Shown: piece by piece, positions 17,289 to 25,374 of the stretch
How the letters are laid out: each line of letters begins with the position of its first letter
How positions within the stretch are numbered: the stretch's first letter is position 1
Source of the DNA: Corynebacterium nuruki S6-4
Lineage (GTDB): Bacteria > Actinomycetota > Actinomycetes > Mycobacteriales > Mycobacteriaceae
DNA: 64,000 nt
Direction: 5' to 3'
NCBI RefSeq assembly: GCF_007970465.1
Contig: NZ_CP042429.1
Coordinates: forward strand, 2,418,001-2,482,000
Made by a program: the position numbers and the translations under genes
Notes under the pieces: generated by a model
Told to the model about the DNA's origin: nothing
The model's input: the letters and a program-made list of their open reading frames with translations, nothing else
The model's database searches: none

Positions 17289-18396
17289 TGTACTTCCCGA
17301 GGAGGTTGTGAACACGACCACCGGGATGACGTGAAAGAAGACCTCCGGTAACCGTTGAGGGTGAACCACCACCAACAACGAGGAACCAGGAGGTCTTCGT
17401 GTCCCACCGTAACGCACCCTTGACCCCGACCGGCAGGGCAAGACTCGTCAGCCTGATCGTCGATCACGGATGGACCCAACGCCGCGCCGCCGAACGTTTC
17501 AACGTCTCACCGGCCACCGCCCACCGCTGGGTAGCCCGTCACCGGGCCGGAGAGTCGCTCGCCGACCGGTCGAGCCGTCCGCACCACTGCCCCCATCAGC
17601 TGGACCGGCGCAGGGAGCACCGGATCATCAACCTGCGGTTCACCCGACGGTGGGGACCCCACCGCATCGGATACCACCTCGGTGTCGCCCGCTCCACGGT
17701 CGGCAGGGTGCTGGACCGCTACAACATGCCCGCTCTGGACTGTATCGACCAGGCCACCGGACTGCCGGTACGCAAGACCCCGCCACGCCGCTACGAGAAA
17801 TCCGCACCAGGCGAGCTGGTGCATGTCGACATCAAGAAACTCGGCAGGATCCCCGACGGTGGTGGGTGGCGGATGTTCGGTCGTGGCTCCGACCAACACC
17901 GGGCATCCGGTCGAGCCACTGGAGCGGCCGCCCGAGCCGGAGCGAAACCAGGCAGAGGCTACCGGTACCTGCACCATGGAAGTCGATGATTACTCGCGGG
18001 TGGTGTACTCCGAGATCCTCGACGACGAGCGGAAAGACACCGCGGCGGGTTTCTGGATCAGGGCAGCTGACTTCTTCGCGTCACTGGGTGTGACCGTCGG
18101 TGCGGTGATGACCGACAACGGTGCCTGCTACCGGTCCCACGCGTTCGCCGATGCGCTGGGACCGGAGGTCAAGCACCGGTGGACCAGGCCGTACCGGCCG
18201 CAGACCAACGGGAAAGTCGAGCGGTTCAACCGCACGTTGATGACCGAGTGGGCCTACGCGAGGCCGTATCTGAGTGAGGCGTCCCGGGAGCAGGTGTACG
18301 GCGAGTTCATCGAGCACTACAATCGCCGGCGAGCTCACACGGGCATCGGAGGCTTGGCTCCCATGGACCGTGTTCACAACCTCACGGGGAACTACA
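17289..18396 (+). mobile_element. IS481-family insertion sequence, 1108 bp
   Basis: Ends are inverted repeats of about 30 bp: TGTACTTCCCGAGGAGGTTG on the left and TGTAGTTCCCCGTGAGGTTG on the right (read inward), both continuing TGAACACG. The 6-bp direct repeat ACTAGG (17283-17288 and 18397-18402) is the target duplication and contains the TAG stop of the TsuA-TusA gene. The transposase inside is frameshifted. Confidence 0.93.
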
Positions 18397-18401
18397 ACTA
18401 G
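17399..18401 (+). pseudogene. IS481 transposase with frameshift
   Basis: The first frame (17399-17989) has two helix-turn-helix segments (GWTQRRAAERFNVSPATAHRW and the WGPHRIGYHLGVARSTVGRVL stretch) and the first catalytic part, LVHVDIKKLGRIPDGGGW, then breaks after GYRYLHH near 17980. The next frame goes on with VDDYSRVVYSEILDDE, the second Asp in GAVMTDNGACY and Glu in NGKVERFNRTL, ending YNRRRAHTGIGG. One extra base explains the break. The rebuilt enzyme would be about 333 residues with a full DDE triad. Its stop codon TAG at 18399-18401 is supplied by the duplicated target bases, not by the element itself. Confidence 0.88.
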
Positions 18402-18448
18402 GGAACGGCGTCCGGCGTCAGCGGGCGTCGGCCGGTGCCGACGTCAGC

Positions 18449-18631
18449 TCAGAACAGCGAACCTTCCGGGGGGACGCGCTGCAGCTCATCGGTCGCCTCG
18501 TCGGGGACGGGGGCTCCGGCAAGCTCATAGACCCAGCGGGGCAGGACGGTTCTGGTCCCCCGGGTCGCGTTGACCGCAGTCTGGGCGGCGAGCTTCCGCT
18601 CCAGTGGATCGGTGATCTTTCCGTTGTTCAC
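18449..18631 (-). CDS. 60-residue hypothetical protein
   Basis: A small protein, GTG start, reading MNNGKITDPLERKLAAQTAV at its N-terminus. A predicted helix near residues 8-22 is followed by WVYELAGAPVPDEATDEL. Its start overlaps the stop of the reading frame upstream by GTGA, and GGAGG lies 7 bases before the start, so it looks translated. There is no membrane segment or known domain. The pair could be the tail of a foreign operon trapped between the 19-bp repeats. Function unknown. Confidence 0.45.
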   Translation of the reverse strand: MNNGKITDPLERKLAAQTAVNATRGTRTVLPRWVYELAGAPVPDEATDELQRVPPEGSLF

Positions 18632-18852
18632 TGTCGGCCTCCTTTGCCGTCGTACCCGTCATTGTCGTCGCTGATGCCGCGGATAGCCAGCATGGCAATG
18701 ACATCGCGTTCCGTCTCCGTCGCCAGCGGGCTGGCGATCAGGATCTTCAGATGAGACCAGCCGAGGAGACGGCGCTCCCTATCTGCGCTCAACCGCAGTT
18801 CCTCTGCCCAGGTGTACCGGGACCGCCACTCGGTCCGGTTGCGGTGCCCTGA
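18628..18852 (-). pseudogene. 5'-truncated reading frame upstream of the 60-residue gene
   Basis: The frame is open from about 18852 with good coding character (RTEWRSRYTWAEELRL, then HLKILIASPLATETERDVI and LAIRGISDDNDGYD) to a TGA at 18628. There is no start codon before the stop near 18855, where the right 19-bp repeat begins. The gene appears cut at the repeat. About 70 residues remain, helical and charged, with no domain recognised. A TTG at Leu-Ser-Ala-Asp could start a shorter product. Confidence 0.45.
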
Positions 18853-18932
18853 TCAGGGAACGGCGTCCGGCGTGCCGGTAAAGTCACAGAGGACTGTCCT
18901 GACGATCCACCGAGCACCACGAGAGAGGCCCC

Positions 18933-19856
18933 ATGCCCACCCAGCAGGTTGTTTCCCACCCCGCGAACGCCGCCATGTTCCTCGTCTTCACCGTCGACGA
19001 CGGTGAGGACGCCGCCGGCGCCGCCCGGGACTTCCTCGGGGAACTGCCGGGTCTGACCCGTTCGGTGGGGTTCCGGCACCCGGAGGCGGAGCTGCTGAGC
19101 ATCGTCGGTATCGGCTCAGATCTGTGGGACCGGATGTTCCCCGACCAGCCGCGCCCGGCCCACCTGCACCCGTTCGTCGAGGTCCGCGGCGCGACGCACA
19201 CCGCCGTCTCCACCCCCGGTGACCTGCTGATCCACCTGCGCGCGGCGCGGCAGGACCTGTGCTTCGAACTGGCCCGTGTCGTCACCGACGCGCTGCGCGG
19301 CACTGCGACGATCGTCGACGAGGTGCACGGTTTCCGCTACTTCGACGAGCGCGATCTCCTCGGTTTCGTCGACGGCACCGAGAACCCCGAGGGGGATGAC
19401 GCACTGGACGCCGCGGTGATCGCGGACGGCGACGGGGAGGACGCCTCCTTCGTCGGCGGTTCCTACGTCATCGTGCAGAAGTACCTGCACGACATGGCCG
19501 CGTGGAACGCGCTGAGCACCGAGGAGCAGGAGAAGGCCATCGGCCGGACGAAGCTCGACGACCTCGAGCTCGACGACGAGCACAAGCCGAGTAACTCGCA
19601 TGTCGCGCTCAACGACATCGACGGTGACATCATCCGGGAGAACATGCCGTTCGGTTCGCTGAGCGGCGACGGCGAGTTCGGCACCTACTTCATCGGCTAC
19701 GCCAAGGACCCGTCGGTGACCGAGGAGATGCTGCGCAACATGTTCATCGGTGTGCCGGAGGGCAACCACGACCGCATCCTGGACTTCTCCACCGCGGTCA
19801 CCGGCTCACTGTTCTTCGTGCCTTCCCCGGCGTTCCTCGACGGTCTCGGCGACTGA
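18933..19856 (+). CDS. DyP-type haem peroxidase
   Basis: A 307-residue dye-decolorising peroxidase, bacterial B type by length. The GXXDG signature with the distal Asp is GFVDGTENPEG near residue 150. The proximal haem His is in SNSHVALND near residue 225, and Arg follows in IIRENMPFG. FIGYAKDPSVTEEMLRNMF is the usual C-terminal stretch. There is no signal peptide, so it acts in the cytosol or inside an encapsulin shell, but no encapsulin gene is adjacent. It would use hydrogen peroxide to oxidise dyes, phenols or porphyrins. The ATG follows GAGAGG. Confidence 0.93.
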   Translation: MPTQQVVSHPANAAMFLVFTVDDGEDAAGAARDFLGELPGLTRSVGFRHPEAELLSIVGIGSDLWDRMFPDQPRPAHLHPFVEVRGATHTAVSTPGDLLIHLRAARQDLCFELARVVTDALRGTATIVDEVHGFRYFDERDLLGFVDGTENPEGDDALDAAVIADGDGEDASFVGGSYVIVQKYLHDMAAWNALSTEEQEKAIGRTKLDDLELDDEHKPSNSHVALNDIDGDIIRENMPFGSLSGDGEFGTYFIGYAKDPSVTEEMLRNMFIGVPEGNHDRILDFSTAVTGSLFFVPSPAFLDGLGD

Positions 19857-19935
19857 CCTGCCGCTGACCGGCGGCGACTGACCCGACTGCCACGACTCCG
19901 CTGACTGACCCGGCCTGCGGCCCAGGCTCCGGCGT

Positions 19936-20004
19936 GTCCGTGAACTCGAGCACGGAGGGCGCGGACCCCCGCTGCCCGTGTCATCCGTGCTCGAGTTCAC
20001 GGAC
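19936..20004. terminator. perfect 21-bp hairpin after the DyP gene
   Basis: Bases 19936-19956 are perfectly inverted at 19984-20004 with a 27-base loop; the core is GTGAACTCGAGCAC. There is no T-tract. It lies 80 bases after the DyP stop, between convergent genes. Confidence 0.6.
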
Positions 20005-20114
20005 GGGGGAGGGAAAGCCCCGGAGAGTGCCCCGCGGGAGACATCGGTCCCGCACGTGTCCGGTGACACATCGGCAGGCCCGGAGACCGGGGTGCCTTCA
20101 GTTACCGCCCGATG

Positions 20115-20162
20115 CCTTCAGTCCGGGTCGGTTCCGGCGACCGGACCGACCCGGACTGAAGG
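20115..20162. terminator. perfect 18-bp hairpin before the MFS gene end
   Basis: CCTTCAGTCCGGGTCGGT at 20115-20132 is perfectly inverted at 20145-20162 with a 12-base loop. It is 90 bases past the stop of the minus-strand MFS gene and likely ends that transcript. The stretch 20163-20252 otherwise shows only short CTTCCGGC repeats. Confidence 0.6.
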
Positions 20163-20252
20163 CGGGTGACACGAAGTGATGGCGGTCCGGAGAAGGTCTG
20201 TCGGCTCCTGCGGCTTCGAGTGACTTCCGGCGTCTTCCGGCCGCTTCCGGGC

Positions 20253-21566
20253 CTATCCGCGGGCACCGTGAGCGGCCCGGACCGGCGGCGCCACCGCGAC
20301 CACCTGTGCCAGCCGCACCAGCGGCAGTCGCGGCCCGGCGAGCAGCGTCGCCGTCACACCGGACACCGCGCAGACCACGGCGGTGACCGTGAAGGTCTCC
20401 GCCACCCCTGCCGCGGTGGCCAGCAGCCCGGCCAGTACGGTCAGGACGCCGCAGCAGCCGTAGGCCACCGCGGCGTACACCGAGGCCGCCCGGCCCTGAC
20501 GCTCCGGTGGCAGCCCGTGGGTGACGGTGGCGAGACCCAGGCTGTAGCAGGGGCCCTGCCCCAGTCCGCACACTGCGGCGGCGGCCAGGACCGCGGGGTA
20601 GTTCCCGGCGTCGAGCGCCACGCCGAGTCCCGCGAGTCCCAGCACCAGCGGCAGGGAGGTCTGCCAGGCCCGCAGCCGGAGGATCCGGCGGTTGACCAGC
20701 AGCTGGCCGACCCAGGAGACGGCGAGGAAGACCACACCGGGCGCCATGGCCCCCAGCAGTGACAGGTCCGGTGAGGTCTGCCGGACGCGGGTGGCGACGA
20801 GGGCGAGCACGATGCCGGCGGCGGTCCACGACATCACGCCGATGAGGTAGCCGGCGACCCGGTGCCGCTGTCGGTAGCCGCCGACGACCCGCACCACCGG
20901 GGTCCTGCCCGGTGCGTCCGAGGGCTTCCCCGCTGCGGTGACGTCGGCCGGGCGGCCCCGCCGCGCACTGGCGACGAGGGTGACGGCCAGGACCCCGGCG
21001 AGCAGGGCGTGCCCCAGATACACCGACAGGCAGGACGCCGTCCCGGCCCCCGTCAGAGTCGCGACCGTACCACCACCGATGTTGGCGGCCAGTGCCCCGA
21101 CGACCGCGGCCCCGGCGGCGACGGTCCGGGCGCTCTCCCCGAGTCCGGCCAGCGCCACCGCGGCGGCGGACCCGGTCGCCAGTCCGGCGGCGGCCCCGGC
21201 GACGGCCCGCCCGGCGAGCAGGACCGGGAAAGCGGCGGTTCCGGCGAGCATCACGAGGTCGGCGGCCAGGGTGAGGGCCAGTGCGGTGACGAGCGTGCGG
21301 ACCTCGTCGGTCATGGTGCGGGAGCGGCGCCGGGGGTCGAGGACCGTGGCGGCGAGGGTGAGCACGAGCGCGGCGAGGTAGACGCTGAACAGGGTGGACT
21401 GCAGCAGCGGGGTGAGGTGGAACCGGTCGGTGTAGAGCGGCGCCAGCGGGTTCGGGAGATTGACTCCGGCGATGGCGAGGCACAGGGTCAGGGCCGCGCA
21501 CGCCCCGGTGGTGCGGGAGACGGTGGCACGGGGGACGGCCCCGGTGGGGAGAGAGTGGTCGGACAT
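20253..21566 (-). CDS. MFS transporter
   Basis: A 437-residue protein with about 12 hydrophobic helices. The loop between helices 2 and 3 reads TVLDPRRRSRTMTDE, a basic cytoplasmic motif-A-like region. Helices are Ala/Gly/Leu rich, and GQGPCYSLGLATVTHGLPPERQG lies in the C-terminal half. The substrate is not clear. The divergent Lrp/AsnC regulator suggests a role in amino-acid or related small-molecule export. The ATG at 21566 is 62 bases from the regulator start. The large open frame that seems to extend upstream through the regulator is a GC artefact. Confidence 0.82.
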   Translation of the reverse strand: MSDHSLPTGAVPRATVSRTTGACAALTLCLAIAGVNLPNPLAPLYTDRFHLTPLLQSTLFSVYLAALVLTLAATVLDPRRRSRTMTDEVRTLVTALALTLAADLVMLAGTAAFPVLLAGRAVAGAAAGLATGSAAAVALAGLGESARTVAAGAAVVGALAANIGGGTVATLTGAGTASCLSVYLGHALLAGVLAVTLVASARRGRPADVTAAGKPSDAPGRTPVVRVVGGYRQRHRVAGYLIGVMSWTAAGIVLALVATRVRQTSPDLSLLGAMAPGVVFLAVSWVGQLLVNRRILRLRAWQTSLPLVLGLAGLGVALDAGNYPAVLAAAAVCGLGQGPCYSLGLATVTHGLPPERQGRAASVYAAVAYGCCGVLTVLAGLLATAAGVAETFTVTAVVCAVSGVTATLLAGPRLPLVRLAQVVAVAPPVRAAHGARG

Positions 21567-21567
21567 G

Positions 21568-21619
21568 CCGGAAAGTGTCGGGCATGTACACCGTTCCGGG
21601 CAATCAGATGCGTTACTGT
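21568..21619. promoter_or_regulatory. divergent operator and promoter, MFS/Lrp genes
   Basis: CCGGAAAGTGT (21568-21578) and ACACCGTTCCGG (21588-21599) form an imperfect dyad of Lrp-site size between the two starts. TACTGT at 21614-21619 lies 8 bases before the Lrp ATG, fitting a leaderless promoter. Confidence 0.5.
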
Positions 21620-21627
21620 TGACCGTT

Positions 21628-22113
21628 ATGACCACAGCGCACCCCACTGGGTCGGCCGTCCTTGACCGGACCGACCACCGGATCCTCGACGTGCTCGACG
21701 AACACCCGCGGGCCACCGTCGCCTTCCTCGCCGAGAAACTCCACCTCGCCCGGGGTACGGTCCGGGCCCGGCTGGCGAAGCTCACGGCGTCCGACGGGCC
21801 GCTGGCGCCGGTGACCGCGCGGCTGACCCCGGCCTCGGTCGGCCGGCCGCTGCGGGCGATCGTCACCGCGGAGGCCAACCAGGCGATGTTCGACGGCATG
21901 CTCGACGACCTCGCACAGATCCCGGAGGTCGTGGAGTGCCTCGGCATCTCCGGACGCAGCGACATGTCCATCGAGGTCGTGGCGGTCGACGCGGAGGACC
22001 TGTACCGCGTCACCCAGGAGATCATGGGCTGCCGGGGCATCAGCCGGACCGAGACGGGCATCGTGCTGCGGGAACTGCTGCCGCGCCGGATGCACCAGCT
22101 GGGGCCGGTATGA
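21628..22113 (+). CDS. Lrp/AsnC family regulator
   Basis: A 161-residue feast/famine regulator. The N-terminal helix-turn-helix is near residues 15-60 (DRTDHRILDVLDEHPRATVA, then LHLARGTVRARLAKL). The C-terminal RAM ligand-binding domain follows (ECLGISGRSDMSIEVVAVD). It probably senses an amino acid and controls the divergent MFS gene. The next gene starts inside its stop codon (ATGA), so the YihY paralogue is under the same promoter. Confidence 0.88.
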   Translation: MTTAHPTGSAVLDRTDHRILDVLDEHPRATVAFLAEKLHLARGTVRARLAKLTASDGPLAPVTARLTPASVGRPLRAIVTAEANQAMFDGMLDDLAQIPEVVECLGISGRSDMSIEVVAVDAEDLYRVTQEIMGCRGISRTETGIVLRELLPRRMHQLGPV

Positions 22114-23132
22114 GGTCCCCGTGGCGCAACGTGCCGGGCCGGGCGGTGCGCCGGTTCGGGGCCTACGGCTGTCTCGACTACGCCGGCAGTCTCGCCTACC
22201 GGTCCCTGCTGGCACTGTTTCCGGGACTCATCGCCCTGGTCTCGGTGCTGAGCCTGTTCGGCCAGGACGAGGACACGGTGCTGCGGCTGCTCGACGAGGC
22301 ACAGGCGGTGACACCCGAGGAGACGTGGTCGTCGGTGCGTCCGGTGCTCGAGAATGTGCTCACCGCGCCGGCCGCGGGGCTCGGTCTGGCGGTCGGCCTG
22401 GCGACGACCCTGTGGACCGCCTCGGGCTACGTGAAGACCTTCGGGCGGGCGATGAACACCATCTACGAGGTCGAGGAGGGCCGTGGAGTGGTGCGCTGGA
22501 ACCTGCAGATGTACCTGCTCACGGCGTCCCTGCTGGTGCTGGCGGCCCTGGGGGTGCTCGGCCTGGTGGTCTCCGGGCCGGTGGCGGCGTGGCTGGGTGC
22601 GGTCGTGGGACTGCGGGAGGAGGTGCTGTCGGTGTGGGCGGTGCTGCGCTGGTTCCTGGTCCCGCTGGCGATCATCCTCGTCATTGTGCTGCTGTACCGG
22701 ATCACCCCGAATGTGCGGCTGCGTCCCCGGACCTGGTTCAGTCCCGGTGCGGTGCTGGCGATCGTCGGCGCGGTGATCGCCTCCGGCGGCCTGTACGTCT
22801 ACGTCACCTGGTTCGGCCGGTTCAACGCGACCTACGGGGCACTGGCCGGGATCATCGTGCTGATGCTGTGGGCCTATCTCGTCAACGCGGTGCTGCTGTT
22901 CGGTGCGGTGCTCGACAGTGAGACCGAGCGGGTCCGGCAACTGCGGGAAGGGCTGCCCGCCGAGGAATCGCTGCAGGTCACCGAACGGTACACGGCGGCC
23001 GTGGAGAAGCGGGACAGTCAGCTGGTCCGGGATATCCGGCAGGCCCGGGAGGTCCGGGAAGCTGTAGATGATACCGGTTCTGGAGACGGGACGGATACAC
23101 CCGGGAAAGTACCGGGGGATCCTGTTCCGTAG
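22110..23132 (+). CDS. YihY/BrkB family membrane protein (paralogue 2)
   Basis: A 340-residue inner-membrane protein with six helices, clearly homologous to the product of 11522-12490: both share RSLLALFPGLIALVS or a near copy, FGQxEDxVLRLL, the YxKTFxRxMNxxY stretch and NATYGALAGI. The C-terminus is longer, charged and helical (residues 280-340). ATG overlaps the Lrp stop, so translation is coupled. The family has no settled biochemical role; the name ribonuclease BN used for it in old databases is wrong. Linkage to an Lrp regulator and an exporter hints at envelope or transport stress. Confidence 0.88.
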   Translation: MRSPWRNVPGRAVRRFGAYGCLDYAGSLAYRSLLALFPGLIALVSVLSLFGQDEDTVLRLLDEAQAVTPEETWSSVRPVLENVLTAPAAGLGLAVGLATTLWTASGYVKTFGRAMNTIYEVEEGRGVVRWNLQMYLLTASLLVLAALGVLGLVVSGPVAAWLGAVVGLREEVLSVWAVLRWFLVPLAIILVIVLLYRITPNVRLRPRTWFSPGAVLAIVGAVIASGGLYVYVTWFGRFNATYGALAGIIVLMLWAYLVNAVLLFGAVLDSETERVRQLREGLPAEESLQVTERYTAAVEKRDSQLVRDIRQAREVREAVDDTGSGDGTDTPGKVPGDPVP

Positions 23133-23141
23133 TATGAGGCC

Positions 23142-23792
23142 ATGGCTGTCCAGACTGAGAAGAACACCGCAGGGAAGAACCGGAAGGTGCGCAACCGGCG
23201 TGCCGACGGTGAGCGGTCGCGTCAGAAGATCCTGGACGCCGCCGCCGCCATCTCCGCCGAGCGCGGCTACGACGGCACGAGCATCGCCGCCATCTCGCGG
23301 CGCTGCGGCCTGCCGGCGAGCTCGATCTACTGGCATTTCGAGGACAAGGACGACCTGATGTCGACCGTCATCGAGGACAGTTTCGACGCCTGGAACCAGG
23401 CCTGGGACATCCCCGCCGACGGCAACATCCTCGCCGAACTCGTCGCCATCGCCGAGCAGCTCATCGGGACACTGCGGGAGCACCCCGAGTTCCTCCACCT
23501 CGGGCTGCCGCTGGCACTGCAGAAGCGGCAGGACAACCCGAAGCCACGGCGGATGTACCTGCAGATGCGGGAGAACCTCTCCGCCCGCCTCGGCGTGATC
23601 GGGAAGACCCACTTCTCACACGTGCCCGAGGGGCGGCGGCAGGCGATCATCACCTACCTCATCGCCGGCGCCGAGGGGCTGATCATCGCCCATGAGCTGG
23701 ATCCGGAGTCCGACATCGACGAGCTGCTGGAGATCCACGCGACGAGCGTGATCCAGATGATCATGCAGGAGTCCGAGAAGTGGTCGAAGTGA
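23142..23792 (+). CDS. TetR/AcrR family regulator
   Basis: A 216-residue regulator. A basic N-terminal tail (KNRKVRNRRADGERSRQKI) leads to the helix-turn-helix at about residues 30-75 (ERGYDGTSIAAISRRCGLPA, then SSIYWHFEDKDDL). The C-terminal domain is typical. A TAGTAT box lies 6 bases before the ATG, so the message is probably leaderless. The following reductase-like gene starts at its stop codon (GTGA), which makes an operon and suggests a functional link. The ligand is unknown. Confidence 0.86.
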   Translation: MAVQTEKNTAGKNRKVRNRRADGERSRQKILDAAAAISAERGYDGTSIAAISRRCGLPASSIYWHFEDKDDLMSTVIEDSFDAWNQAWDIPADGNILAELVAIAEQLIGTLREHPEFLHLGLPLALQKRQDNPKPRRMYLQMRENLSARLGVIGKTHFSHVPEGRRQAIITYLIAGAEGLIIAHELDPESDIDELLEIHATSVIQMIMQESEKWSK

Positions 23793-24598
23793 GCACGGTC
23801 GGCTTCATCGGGGTCGGCGAGATCGCCGGCGCCATGGTGGAGGGACTACTGGGCGGGGCTGGGGCCACCGGGGACGCCGGGTCCGCCGGGTCCCCGACCA
23901 CGGTGGTCCTCTCGCCGCGGGGCCGCGACCGGGTGGCGGCACTGCAGGAGCGGTTCGCCGGAACCGGCCGGCTCACCGTGGCGTCCTCGAATGCGGCGGT
24001 GGCGACGGGCGCGGAGACCGTCGTGGTCTCGGTCCGCCCGGAGCAGCTCACCACCGCGCTCGACGGGGTGGAGTTCCGCGCCGGGCAGACCGTGGTGAGC
24101 ACGCTGGCCGGGGTGGACCTGGCGACGCTGCGCGCGGCGGTCGGGGACGGCCCCGACATCGTGCGTTCGGTGCCGCTGCCGCCGGTGGCGCGCCGGGCCG
24201 GCATCACCCCGGTGATCCCGGCGTTCCCGGCGGCGGTGGCCCTGTTCGACCTGCTCGGCGGCCATATGGCGGTCGCCGACGAGGACCAGATGGCGGCGGT
24301 CACGGTGCTGACCGGTGCGCAGACCGGACTGCTGCAGTACGTGGCCGACCTCGCCCGGTGGGCGGCGGAGCACGGGCTGGACGCCGCGGCGTCCGAGCGG
24401 TTCGTCCGCAGCAGTGCCGCCGGTCTCGCCCCGGCGCTGCAGGACGCCGCCACGCCCATCGACGATGTCATCGACACCTTCGAGACGCCCGGAGGGCTCA
24501 ACTGGCAGCTGCGGACCGGCTTCTTCGACGTGGACACGACCGCGGCGCTGGACCGGGAACTCGACCGGCTGCACGCCCGGGTGCGCGGGGACAACTGA
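23789..24598 (+). CDS. pyrroline-5-carboxylate reductase-like NAD(P)-binding protein
   Basis: A 269-residue protein. The Rossmann loop is TVGFIGVGEIAGAMVEGLL at the N-terminus, and the central part follows the ProC/F420-oxidoreductase fold (VVVSVRPEQL, VVSTLAGVDLATLR, RSVPLPPVA). The all-alpha C-terminal dimer domain has ETPGGLNWQLRTGFF where ProC has the substrate loop GGT. Because of that difference it may not reduce pyrroline-5-carboxylate. The GTG at 23789 overlaps the TetR stop; 23780 is an alternative. The regulator pairing suggests inducible catabolism of a small molecule. Confidence 0.78.
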   Translation: MSTVGFIGVGEIAGAMVEGLLGGAGATGDAGSAGSPTTVVLSPRGRDRVAALQERFAGTGRLTVASSNAAVATGAETVVVSVRPEQLTTALDGVEFRAGQTVVSTLAGVDLATLRAAVGDGPDIVRSVPLPPVARRAGITPVIPAFPAAVALFDLLGGHMAVADEDQMAAVTVLTGAQTGLLQYVADLARWAAEHGLDAAASERFVRSSAAGLAPALQDAATPIDDVIDTFETPGGLNWQLRTGFFDVDTTAALDRELDRLHARVRGDN

Positions 24599-24599
24599 G

Positions 24600-25232
24600 T
24601 CAGGCCTCCCGGCGGGCGGCCTTGCGTCGCCGGTCGCGGCGCACCAGCCAGATCACGCCCGCCACGCAGGCCAGGGCGACGAGGACGTAGATCAGGGTGG
24701 AGAAGTTGTCGATCGTGTCCGAGACCCGGTGGTAGTTGTCACCGAGGAGCACGCCCAGGCCGATCAGCACCGCATTCCACACCGCCGAGCCGAGGGTGGT
24801 CAGCAGCGTGAACTTCACCGGTCCCATCCGGTGGACGCCCGCCGGGATGGAGACCAGGCTGCGGATCCCGGGGATGACCCGGGCGATGAGCACCGTGGCC
24901 TCGCCGTAGCGGTCGAACCAGTGCAGCGCCCGGTCGACGTCGGCCCCCTCGGTGAGCCACATCCGGTCGGCCACGGCGCGCAGGCGGTCAGCCCCGACCG
25001 CGGCCCCGAGCCAGTAGAGCAGCCAGGCGCCGACCACCGAGCCGGCGGTGGCCCAGAGGAATGCGGCCAGGGCGCTCATGCGTCCCTCGGTCGAGGCGAA
25101 GCCGGCGAGCGGGAGCACCACCTCGCTGGGGATCGGCGGGAAGACGGTCTCGATGAGGATGGCCAGGCCCACGCCCGGGGCACCGATGACCGCCATGAGT
25201 GAGACGATCCAGTCGACGACGGTGGTGATCAC
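24600..25232 (-). CDS. DedA family membrane protein
   Basis: A 210-residue membrane protein of the DedA/SNARE-associated family (now linked to flipping of undecaprenyl phosphate or phospholipids). Conserved acidic and arginine residues are present: ETVFPPIPSEVVLP near residue 28 and ARVIPGIRSLVSIPAGVHRM near residue 117. Hydrophobic helices flank both, and the end is basic (RRDRRRKAARR). GTG start at 25232 after GGAAGG. It is convergent with the ProC-like gene, 1 base apart. The function in lipid carrier recycling is taken from the family. Confidence 0.88.
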   Translation of the reverse strand: MITTVVDWIVSLMAVIGAPGVGLAILIETVFPPIPSEVVLPLAGFASTEGRMSALAAFLWATAGSVVGAWLLYWLGAAVGADRLRAVADRMWLTEGADVDRALHWFDRYGEATVLIARVIPGIRSLVSIPAGVHRMGPVKFTLLTTLGSAVWNAVLIGLGVLLGDNYHRVSDTIDNFSTLIYVLVALACVAGVIWLVRRDRRRKAARREA

Positions 25233-25374
25233 GGGGGCCTTCCGGTCCGGGTGCAGGGGTCAGGGTGAGTCCAGTTTACCCGGTTCCGGACGCCGCTCCC
25301 GGGCCACAACCTGCGGGTTCTCTGTCAGCTTCTGACAGGTTCCCGCAGCTTCCCGCAGGTTCTGTGAGGTTCTG

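Larger units (their letters stand above)
18400..18873 (+). repeat. 19-bp direct repeats bounding a 455-bp segment
   Basis: AGGGAACGGCGTCCGGCGT occurs at 18400-18418 and again at 18855-18873, 455 bases apart. Between the copies lie two small minus-strand reading frames that overlap by GTGA and look foreign to both neighbours. The layout suggests that the segment was gained, or is flanked by recombination points, next to the IS481 element. Confidence 0.7.

Noticed and set aside
18449..18852. Toxin-antitoxin pair
   Set aside because: The two frames overlap as such pairs do, but neither has a known toxin or antitoxin fold and the first is cut off at its start.
20253..23612. A 1119-codon minus-strand frame extending the MFS gene through the Lrp and YihY genes
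   Set aside because: Only the last 437 codons code for a transporter; upstream it is antisense to two clear genes.
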